From assembly GCA_029204225.1 (NCBI GenBank), contig CM055099.1, positions 60,641,449 to 60,705,448 on the forward strand: a stretch of DNA of 64,000 bases, in the 5' to 3' direction. The first letter of the stretch is position 1. Every line of letters starts with the position of its first letter. This DNA is from Diphasiastrum complanatum. Its lineage: Eukaryota; Streptophyta; Lycopodiopsida; Lycopodiales; Lycopodiaceae. Under the pieces are notes generated by a model that searched no databases, was not told the origin of the DNA, and was given only the letters and a program-made list of their open reading frames with translations. The position numbers and the translations under genes were made by a program. Positions 10,865-19,632 of this stretch are shown here, piece by piece.

Positions 10865-11256
10865 GGTGCTGCCCACAGTGTAAGCACGGGTGCGTCCACG
10901 GTCGGGGTGGTCGGCAGAACGGGGGACTTGATGAGTCAAAGTGCTGCCCTCGAGGTGTAAGCACGGTCAGTTCTCGCGGTTCGGGCCTGGCGCTGTCTGC
11001 ACGTAGGACGGATGAGGCAAAGTGCTGCCTAGGTAGGTGAAAGCACGGTCTGTACCTTGTGGGGTGCGGGGCGACATATTCGAACTGTACGGGTTAACCA
11101 TTGATACAGAGATGCTGCTCGAATTCGGGTGTAAAGCACGGGTGGTTAGCTGCCGGTGCGGGATAGCTGCCGATCGTTTAGCTATAAGGGCTATCGACCA
11201 AAAAGTGGTGGGGCGTGACTGAGGCAATGTGCTGCTTAATGGTGAAAGCACGGATG
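10865..11256 (+). other. Five-unit stem-loop array in the retroelement leader
   Basis: Five copies of GTGCTGC-(loop)-AGCACGG. Left stems are at 10866, 10941, 11022, 11112 and 11229; right stems AGCAC are at 10883, 10960, 11042, 11135 and 11247. Stems are conserved while loops differ. Three loops carry perfect palindromes: CCTCGAGG (10948-10955), CCTAGG (11028-11033) and CGAATTCG (11120-11127). Loop 5 has TTAA. The units lie between the primer-binding site and the gag start. In retroviruses, stem-loops with palindromic loops in this position mediate genome dimerisation and packaging; a similar role here is inference. Confidence 0.75.
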
Positions 11257-11607
11257 GTTGGATGGATGTTTCCCCGTGGGCTAATTCTGTGATAGATTTG
11301 TGTGGGCGCGGCTAGGCAAAGGTCCTACGTCCGGTCTCAGGGGGGGTTTGTGGCTTGAGAGGGATCCTCTATGTTTGCTTTGGTTGGTATGTTCCGTTTG
11401 TCGTGTGCTTGCTTGGACACAAATGACCTGGTTCCTACTTGGCTCTCAGGTGATGTGGGCGTGCTAAGTTTGAGGAAGGGATATTTTCATTGAAGCTGAT
11501 TTAATAAAGAAGAAAAGAGAGCTGTGGGGCCCGGCTGACAGAAGGGAGAGCTTCAAATATAAAAAGGATTGAGGCGATAATCTGTTGGAAGTACACCTCT
11601 GACTATA

Positions 11608-13821
11608 ATGGAGGACCATCTTGAAGAGTTACGAGCACTGACGGACGGAGAAGAGCTGACTCGAGAATACAGCTCTCGCATGCATCGAGATGGCACCAGG
11701 TCCAAGTCGAGAAAGAAAGAGCGTATGCACTCCACAGTGGCGCCCCTCCATGAAGAGATGGGTGGCCCTTCTGAACCTACACCAAGAGATGAACCCTTGC
11801 CAGAGGCACAACAGGACCTCTTTGAAGTGAAGATGCGGCAATACTTATCAAGCGCAATGACGGCTATGCTTAGCGAGGTGAAGAAGGATAGAGAAACCGA
11901 AAGGAAAGAATGGCAAACATCCTTGCGAGCCATGAATCTTACCCAAATTAACCTTGCTAGAGAAATGAGAGACGGGCTAACACAGCTCGAAGCCAGGTTT
12001 GAAGAGTTGGAAGCAACTAGGGAGAATGCAGTGGCGCCTCCTCCACAGATACCAAGAGAACCACGAGCGCGAACCACGGAGGGCCCAAGAAAGACTGCCA
12101 AAGTGAAAGCACCACCTACTTTCAAAGGAGAGCGTGATATTCGAGTTGTGGAAGATTGGTTGTTTCACATGGACCATTACTTCCGTCTAATGAACACTCC
12201 TGAGGAAGAAAGAACTGACTTGGCATTAGCATATTTTGAGGGCTACACTACAAATTGGTACCGGATGGCAGGAATGCATTTTCAAACATGGGACGCATTC
12301 AAAGCCGCGTTACGAGAGGAGTTCATACCGAAGGATTCACACATGAGATTGAGGACAGAATTATCGGGGCTCAAACAGAAAGGGTCATTGCGAGAGTACC
12401 TCAATAGATTCAGACAGAGTGTATGGGTTATTGAAGATATGTCCGAGGCGGACAAAACTCATTACCTATTGTCTGGAATGCAATCCTGGACCCGACGTGC
12501 GATAGACAGCTACATGCCCCATGATTTCAATTCAACTATTCGAGCGGCTGAAATGGTTTGTGATTATGAGAGCACATTGGCACCAGCTGCTCCCGCAACC
12601 TCAACAAGAGTATTTAGTGGATCCAGACCGAGTCCGAGCTTCTTTTCAAGAGGGGACTCAGCTCCAAATGGCAACCAAGCCTCGAGTAGCGTGAATAAAT
12701 TCCCAACAAAAACAGGGTTTGGCAACCAAGGCAACAATGGAGGGAACATGTTCCAGAGAAGAAACAATGTTGGATCTTCGACTAGTCACAGCAACAGCTC
12801 ACCAACAGTGGGCAGTTCCATGCGTTGCTTCAACTGTCATCAGCAAGGTCACTCTTGGAGATCATGCCCCAAACCATTGAATAAGCAAATCATGGCTGCC
12901 ATTGAAGGATTTGATAGGATGGAGAGAGAGGCATTTGATCAAGAAGATGGTGAACAAGATGATGAAGAGGACCCAGAAACGGATTTGACGGAGTCTGACC
13001 TGAATGCCTTGCAACAGATAGGGGCACTTGCGGCTTATCGTGAACATCTTATGGCGACTCCTGCGAGAGGATCCAAGTTATTGTACCTGAAAGGCTGTAT
13101 TCAAGGCAGGATCATTTACTTCATGGTAGACCTGGGGGCGTCTCATAACTACTTGTCAGAAAAACTGACAGGAGAATTGGACATCCAATGTGAAGAAAAT
13201 GTGACTCCTATTTGTGTGGAGACCGCGAAAGGTACAATGACCACTTGTAGATTGGCAACCAACTTACCAATCTCTCTGGGAGCCTGGAAGAATCGACTAA
13301 CGTTCACAATCTTGAAGATGGATGCCTTCGACGCTATTTTGGGATTAAGTTGGTTTAACGAACATGTGGTGGCCTTCTTGGCAAAAGGGGTTAACCTTGT
13401 GTTATTATATAATGGCAGGAGACCTTGTGTCGTCAGAGCTGTGCCAGGGGACCAACTAGAAAAGAACGACACAAATGAACCTGAGCCAACCATTCCTCCC
13501 AATCTCATTCACCTATTTAACGAAGGACAACCAACAGTGACAGACCAGCTGGCACGGGAACAAATGGAGCCAAAATTGCCTATAGTCTCTACACCAAAGG
13601 TGAATTCAAGTGCCGATGCAGAGCTCAAGGAGCTCACCTTGTGTGACCAAGCGAAAACTCATCTTCTTAATGAAAGACATCCAACAGTGACAAACCAGTT
13701 GACGCGAGGTCAAATGGAGCCAACATTGCCTGCAGTTTCTACGTCAAAGGTGAATCTAAGTGCCGATGCAGAGCTCAAGGAGCTCAACCTGGACGACCAA
13801 ACGAAATATCTAAAGTCCTAG
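11608..13821 (+). CDS. Gag-protease polyprotein of the TR-GAG element
   Basis: 737 residues from the first ATG after the leader stem-loops. Residues 1-130 are charged, with a likely coiled coil around 70-130. Residues about 170-322 form a Ty3/gypsy retrotransposon Gag domain (VEDWLFHMDHYF, then NWYRM, then LREYLNRFRQSV), which assembles virus-like particles in the cytoplasm. A Ser/Asn-rich linker leads to a CCHC zinc knuckle at 407-420 (CFNCHQQGHSWRSC) for RNA binding. A retropepsin-like fold follows at about 490-610, with the hydrophobic DAILGLSWF strand. The catalytic motif, usually DSG or DTG, reads DLG at 508-510, so proteolysis is doubtful. The C terminus contains two tandem 50-residue repeats. 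No RT, RNase H or integrase follows. The reading frame is intact with no stops, in keeping with the young LTRs. Start choice: an upstream stop closes the frame and the codon sits just after the leader. Confidence 0.93.
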   Translation: MEDHLEELRALTDGEELTREYSSRMHRDGTRSKSRKKERMHSTVAPLHEEMGGPSEPTPRDEPLPEAQQDLFEVKMRQYLSSAMTAMLSEVKKDRETERKEWQTSLRAMNLTQINLAREMRDGLTQLEARFEELEATRENAVAPPPQIPREPRARTTEGPRKTAKVKAPPTFKGERDIRVVEDWLFHMDHYFRLMNTPEEERTDLALAYFEGYTTNWYRMAGMHFQTWDAFKAALREEFIPKDSHMRLRTELSGLKQKGSLREYLNRFRQSVWVIEDMSEADKTHYLLSGMQSWTRRAIDSYMPHDFNSTIRAAEMVCDYESTLAPAAPATSTRVFSGSRPSPSFFSRGDSAPNGNQASSSVNKFPTKTGFGNQGNNGGNMFQRRNNVGSSTSHSNSSPTVGSSMRCFNCHQQGHSWRSCPKPLNKQIMAAIEGFDRMEREAFDQEDGEQDDEEDPETDLTESDLNALQQIGALAAYREHLMATPARGSKLLYLKGCIQGRIIYFMVDLGASHNYLSEKLTGELDIQCEENVTPICVETAKGTMTTCRLATNLPISLGAWKNRLTFTILKMDAFDAILGLSWFNEHVVAFLAKGVNLVLLYNGRRPCVVRAVPGDQLEKNDTNEPEPTIPPNLIHLFNEGQPTVTDQLAREQMEPKLPIVSTPKVNSSADAELKELTLCDQAKTHLLNERHPTVTNQLTRGQMEPTLPAVSTSKVNLSADAELKELNLDDQTKYLKS
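13510..13809 (+). repeat. In-frame 150-bp tandem duplication at the end of gag-pro
   Basis: Units 13510-13659 and 13660-13809 encode HLFNEGQPTVTDQL... and HLLNERHPTVTNQL..., each ending in SADAELKEL plus a few residues. The period is exactly 50 codons, so the frame is kept. The units have diverged at roughly a quarter of residues, so the duplication is older than the insertion. Confidence 0.9.
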
Positions 13822-14054
13822 GGGACTCATCCAGATGTGCGACCACAACGACATATCTGAGGCTTAAGGGAGCCGTGAGTACCTTTTTCTTTCATGCTAA
13901 TAAAGTAAGCCGCATTTCTCATTGAGGAGTGAGCTTCAGTTTGATGTCTAAGTGCAGCAGCTTCACACAGGTTTTACGTAAGTGAACTAGATCCACACTT
14001 TTCCTGTGCTGGGTGTAAAACACAATATCATTACTCTGCTTTACAGTTGGTTTT

Positions 14055-14126
14055 CTTTGGCCGGTGAATCAAGCCCGTGCCCTTGTATATGTGACTAAAG
14101 TCTGGCCGGTGAATTAAGCCCGTGCC
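14055..14126 (+). repeat. Short direct repeat in the element's 3' untranslated region
   Basis: TGGCCGGTGAATYAAGCCCG occurs at 14058 and 14103 (45-bp period). Function unknown. Confidence 0.85.
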
Positions 14127-14178
14127 ATGAGTCTTAGGTTCTAGTTTGGCCCTGATGAGGACATCAGCTTTCTCAAAC

Positions 14179-14188
14179 GAGGGGAGGA
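14179..14188 (+). other. Polypurine tract of the TR-GAG element
   Basis: GAGGGGAGGA directly before the TG of the 3' LTR: the expected priming site for plus-strand DNA. Confidence 0.9.
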
Positions 14189-15108
14189 TGTTGTAAAGCT
14201 GACTTGGGTGCACCCAGCGTGCCCTGTAAGACTCAAAGGGGTGACACTCCCTAAGGTCCCAGAGCAAGTTAGAATGTCAAGGACTGAGCCTCCGACCTGT
14301 GGTGAGCCAGTCAAGTAGTCACAAAGTCATGAGCTAGCTCTGGAGCTCGAGTCATGGCCTAGTCAGGAAAGCAGGTTGATTCGGCCGCCGGGACGGCTCC
14401 CGGGACCCATGTCCGGGAGCCAGACTGATTCTGCCAGGCTTGCCAGGCTTAATCAGCAAAATAAAAACTAAGTCCTAAAAAGCGTGCTTTACCAGAAAGC
14501 ACTATGTTTCAAACCAGAGGGGGTGCGCCGAATCACAGCAGAACTATAGGGGGAGTCCGGCAGACAGAAACTTGGGCGGCTCAACCAGCGCCAGGAATCC
14601 AGTCGCCAGGTCTCAGCTCCCTCTACCAGCACGAGCCAGGCACAATGCCCAGCACGTGTTGGTGGCCCCGAGACCGGTCAGTCTATGTATGAATGTAACC
14701 TCTTCCAAATCTAATAAAGTTGATCCTTGGGGATGATTACCATTTCGGTTTCGCCTCCGGGACTGGTCCAAGTGGAAGGACCCTTACTACAACCTTTTTG
14801 CGTCGCTGGCGCCTAAGGGTCCCTGTCATCGACATGGGGCTTGCCGCTATGCCAATTGGTCAGTTTGGCGACCACTATGCCTTGGGTTTCATGTGTGGCT
14901 TGTCTTTGCCTTTGGTTACCTTTTGGGGACGGATTCTGAGTTGGCTTTCGGGTTGGTTGGGATTCCAGTTTTCTTAAGTCTGAATGGTTAAGCTTGTTAC
15001 GATTCTGAGTTGGCTTTTACGTAAGTGCGAGATGGATGAATGTTAGACTTAAGCGCGTGTTGGGGAAACCGCTCAAGTCCCAGCGCCCTTTGAGGCGCCG
15101 GCGCAACA
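14189..15108 (+). repeat. 3' LTR of the TR-GAG element
   Basis: 920 bp, no difference from the 5' LTR noticed on line-by-line reading. Followed directly by the target duplication GGTAC. Confidence 0.95.
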
Positions 15109-15865
15109 GGTACGGCCGTACACGTGGACCAGTTTTTTTTTTTTTTTTTCAACTTTTTGTCATTTTTTTTCTAGCAAATTTTTTTACGTTTGTGGTGGAA
15201 TGTGGATGTGGACAGCCAATGACGGGCTACCACATAGCACATGCACATTCCACCGGAGAGAGGAGAGAGAACGTGCATTTCACCGAAGAGAGAAGAAAGA
15301 AAGTGAATTCCATCGAAAAGAGGAGAAAGAATGATAGATTCCTTGGAGAGAGAAAATTGGATGGACATTATGCTCATGGAATTGGTCCCAAAATAACAAG
15401 GACACATGAGCACAAGGCATTACGTATGGTGGAAGGCACTCTTGAGAGTCTTTTGTGCCTTGCATAAAGACCAAATACCAAGGGAAAGTTTAGTATGGTG
15501 GAAGCCCGTCCAAGAGCCTTATGTGCATGGAGGGACCTTGCAAAAGACCTCGGGACTTTCACGACGTAATGCCAGGTGAGAAGGTGGAAAGAGAATACAC
15601 ATTTTGGAGAAAGAATGCACATTTTGGAGATACACTGACAGATGTCGGGGGAGAGAGAAAGGTGGCCTCCAAAATACACACAAAACCTTAGCACTTGGCA
15701 TTACTTATACGAATTCATCTGCATCTAAAAGGAAAAGTTATTTGGGCGGTTTGCCCTCCCAAACCGTTTTGCCGAAAAAGGGTGGAGTAGCCCGAGGTGC
15801 AAAACGGTCAAGGAGGACCTTCCTGGGTGGAAAAACATTTTTTAAATCCTTTTATTAGTCATAAT

Positions 15866-15963
15866 TTTACATGTACCTTCCGAACGAAAATTGCACTTAA
15901 GAAAAGGTAACAGAAATTTATATGCACTTTCGCGCATATGAAAGGTGCATGTAAATTTTTTTG
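15866..15963. repeat. Dispersed inverted motif, copy 1
   Basis: TTTACATGTACCTTCCG at 15866 faces AAAGGTGCATGTAAA at 15941. The same words occur at 17648-17740 and 31348-31382. Confidence 0.6.
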
Positions 15964-17647
15964 AGCATAAAAGGGAGTCGCATGGATTCTGCTCAGGCAG
16001 ACGTCTCCCTTTTCTTCGTAGAAAAAAACTGATTTTAGGATCTAAAATTTACTTGCCCATAAAGACCTTTAAAGGTTATATGAATTTTGATTGATTCCAT
16101 AGATGGTTTCATCACCTAAAATCAATTTTTAATGTTTTTTGAAGGAAACTTAGTGGCCTTCTCAAGCGGAATTGAATGTGTGCAACATTTTTTAATATTA
16201 TTTAATCACACTGAACTTTCGACAAAATTTGCCCTTACTTTCACTTTTCTTTGTAATTTTCTATTTTCAAAAGAAAAAAGAAAATTTTATCTTGGGAAAG
16301 ATTAGCCTCCTTGGCCCTTTCTTTTCACATTAATGCCCTTGGCCAAAGGACCTCGAGGTGAAAGGGCCTCGAAGGGTGACCTCCCTCCTTGCCTTCATAA
16401 TTTTTTTGTCTTGGCCTTTATACAAGGAATGATGTTTTTAATGAGTGTTACATGTGGCCAGAATTATTTTAAGAGTGACATGAGGCACATGTCAACTTTT
16501 GAAATAATCCTTACCACATGTAAAGGTCTCATAGAGTCCATTTCCGAATACATTATGGTCTCGAGTGGCTTTCTTGCGTTAAATGAGGATGATTACATGG
16601 CAAGAATTGCCCAAAGTTCACATGAGCTGCCCAACAAGTGCCTTCAAGCCACTTCACACTTGAAATTGCTTGCATAAGGTGCTTTTAAGCTGGTTTACAA
16701 CCAGAATGGTTGTTTAAATAATCACTCTAAATCGTATGGCGATGGACCGCCAAGCAAGGGCCCATTCTACTTGCCCTTAAATCTCAACTCGCCTTACCAC
16801 CAGTGCTCACCAAAATTCATGGGCAAGATCCTCACTAAAGAGAATGGATTTTGCCTAACACATTTCATAGTACATAAAACTCTCAAATCTAAAAAAAGAT
16901 TTACGGGTGAAATTAGTGCCCAAAAATTAGTTTATGTGTTTTGTAAATTCAAAATTTATGGCTCTTGTTTTTGCACATTTTGTTAATAAAAATATGCAAA
17001 TGTTAAAAGTAAGGGTGACTCAAAATTAACTTTAGAATGGTGAGCTTGTCATTATTCATTGATTAAAATAACCCAAAAGGACATGCAAGGCTTTACTATT
17101 GCACTAAGATGGCCCAATGTTTCATAGGAGGTGGGCAACGAAGGACATATCTTTGGGCATGGGAGAAGCGCATGGCATCTCAGCTTTCTCCATGGCAGCT
17201 CGATGGCCATTGTATTTTCTCTCTTTTTGAAGCTTTGTTGTGTTGGATTGTGACGAAGAGTTATAGAATGTCCTCGTGATGAAGAGAAGAGGATTTGGCA
17301 AATGTGACTGGGCCATCTCACTTTTTGGGGTTTTAGAACCCTAAAACTTATGGTGAATTTTTTTTTCTAACATGTTATAAAGAGAGATCTCTAGAACATT
17401 GAGATAGGATGTTAGAGTGAGAGATTCACAAATTGTGACACATTCATCTTAAAAGAGTTAGGTAACACAAAATATCGTAATTTAAAGTACGATTAATTTA
17501 AGATTGAGGCATGGGGATAAATCAATAGAGGTATGGTGAAATGTCTATATATTTTTAATCATCTTGACATATCGGGGGGCCTCCGAGGGCGTTCCACCCA
17601 CGAGACACAATTTTTTTCACTTTTTTTTAGCTTTAATTTTTTTTTAA

Positions 17648-17740
17648 CACGCACCTTCTGGCGGAAGGTGCATGTAATAAAACGATAAATTTTTTTATGT
17701 GCACGTTTCGGCAACCAGAAGATGCATGTAAACTCATTTC
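17648..17740. repeat. Dispersed inverted motif, copy 2
   Basis: GCACCTTCTGGCGGAAGGTGC forms a hairpin, followed by CATGTAA and, about 30 bases on, by GTGCACGTTTCGG...GATGCATGTAAA. It resembles the copies at 15866 and 31348. Confidence 0.6.
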
Positions 17741-17969
17741 TACAGATTATGTTGTGGTAGCCATCACCATTTCTTCATTAAAAAGTTAAAAATGAGATTA
17801 CAATTGATTTTAGTATATATAGATTCATTTCGCATTCTAGTTTCAACTTTGTATAAAAATATGCAATAAAGCACACAAAGCTAAAAAGAAAAAATAGTTG
17901 AGGTCTGGGAATCCTATTGATCATGGGTCAAAAACCAGTATTAATAATTTGTCCTGAATTGCAAAAAGT

Positions 17970-18125
17970 ATATGCAACGAGTTTATGAGGAATTGAGATC
18001 AACAATGCATAGATCATGAATTATCTTCAAATGTGCTTAGCATGCAAGGTAATTAAGTTATATGCAATGCGTTTAAGAGAAACAGTGCAAAGATCATGAA
18101 TTATAATCCAATGTGCTTAGCATGC
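17970..18125. repeat. ~90-bp imperfect tandem duplication
   Basis: TATGCAAYGMGTTTA..., AGATCATGAATTAT and ATGTGCTTAGCATGCAAG recur in the same order, starting at 17970 and again at 18060. Confidence 0.75.
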
Positions 18126-19219
18126 AAGCTAGTCTCAAACAACCCACAACCCATGATACAGTGAAATGACATTCCAACAAATTGCCACTAAAAATTTACC
18201 CTTTTTTGGTGACCTGACTAAGTCTCTACACTGCCCAGCAGCCTCACTGGTCTGTGGCAGAGATGCTCAGAGGCTACACAATAGTATATGTGACAGGCCC
18301 CGGCAACACACGAGTAATTGAGTTTAGCCTTCGGCATTTTATCTGTTGTTAGTACTAAAAACTGAGAAACTACAGAGTTAGAGTTATAGTAGCTACTAGC
18401 GTGGACAGATCCAAAGCCACACAGCACAAAAGTAGCTGGGGATGAACTCTCAGATTTGCTGAAGCCAATGTTCGATCCAAGCTGCCGACGATCAGCAAGC
18501 CATGGCGCCGCGTAGCTATAACTTATAGACTTGTAGTAGTATGTATAATGCGTGATTAGTGCAGGATCTTGCAGGCATTGTTGTACGGAGATAGAAATGG
18601 CACTGTAGTTGATCTTCTGAAGAACGAAAATGGTTTGAAAGTACTACTAAATATGCTTTGTGATATGAAAAGGAAGAAGCCTAGAAGGGTAGAAGCTATG
18701 CAATTGAGGAAGATGCGAGACGGGGTTAAAGCTTAAAGCCTGTTTGATGGCTTGCGTAAGAACCTCGATTTTGCTCGCTAGTGCGTACGGGTAGACAGAC
18801 GTCTATGCCGGCGAGGACGAAAATTTTCGTGAGAAAGGATAGTACCGAAGAACTCAGATGGGTCCACTTCCGATCCTGATGCAAGTTACAAAGTTACAGC
18901 GTACGTCGCTGCACTTTCGAAAGATGTATCAAGTTTCAAAATGCTGGAGGAGTATTCAAGTTAATCCCTCTGGCTGGTGATTGTAGCTTTGCAAGACGAC
19001 GGGCGATAAACGGCATGGAAGTTTATGCACAGATCTGATCTTTCCACGAAGATTCAGATGCTTTGATGAAAAGGAAGTGATATGTTCATTTACATCATAG
19101 GCGAAGGTAGCTAGATACTTGAGTTGAAAATTGGTTTTGAACAACGACTCGTGTGAATTTGTATGCATTACTTCATATTTCACGTGGATTAGCTTGAAGC
19201 TCTGCAAACCTTGAAGAAA

Positions 19220-19451
19220 ATGAAATCACCTACAGCTTCAGAGATGTCGGGTACGATTGCGCCACTGCCACAGAAAAACTCCTCATGCGTATACATTCCA
19301 CTGTTGATGATTACACTGCTGATTGTTCAGCTATATTTCTCGAGCGATCCGCCGTTTCGCCTCTCGCAGCAAGCTGTCGATCCTTCCAACGTTGATGGAC
19401 TGCATCCGGCATCATTATCTCCTGAGGCTTACAGAAAATTTCCTGAGTCTG
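19220..19451 (+). CDS. TBL gene exon 1 (signal anchor)
   Basis: Codes for residues 1-77 and the first base of Gly78. The donor is GAGTCTG|GTGAGC. It contains the N-terminal tail, a single membrane span ([17 protein letters not shown]) and the luminal stem. The domain begins only in exon 2. Confidence 0.88.
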
Positions 19452-19554
19452 GTGAGCTCACAACAGGTTCTGCTGCTTAGAACTGTTCTCTTGTGTACCA
19501 TCTTTCGACCTCCTTGTTTGCCAGCCTTTGAGAAGTGTTTTGGTTGAAACTATG

Positions 19555-19632
<78 letters not shown>

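Larger units (their letters stand above)
9855..15108 (+). mobile_element. Complete young non-autonomous LTR retrotransposon (TR-GAG type)
   Basis: Two 920-bp LTRs (9855-10774 and 14189-15108) begin TGTTGTAAAGC and end GCGCAACA. They look identical at every position compared. The 5-bp target duplication GGTAC flanks the element (9850-9854 and 15109-15113). A primer-binding site matching initiator-Met tRNA lies two bases after the 5' LTR, and a purine tract abuts the 3' LTR. The only ORF (11608-13821) encodes Gag and a retropepsin-like domain. Just ~367 bp separate its stop from the 3' LTR, so there is no room for reverse transcriptase, RNase H or integrase. Elements with LTRs and gag only are known in plants as TR-GAG. 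Mobilisation would need an autonomous Ty3/gypsy partner (inference). Equal LTR lengths and absence of visible differences indicate very recent insertion. Confidence 0.95.
15114..19219. other. Intergenic region upstream of the TBL gene
   Basis: No supported gene. 15114-15860 is GC- and purine-patterned sequence that continues the repeat into which the TR-GAG element inserted. It contains GGGAGGG-like words, T tracts and a possible GGTTTGCCCTCCCAAACC hairpin near 15750. The remainder is AT-rich with two copies of a dispersed GCACCTT/AAGGTGC motif and one tandem duplication (see separate entries). The last ~700 bases should contain the TBL promoter, but no clear TATA box was identified. Confidence 0.45.

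Noticed and set aside
11553-12125. 190-codon minus-strand frame
   Set aside because: It is the shadow of the Gag-protease frame on the opposite strand and has no domain.
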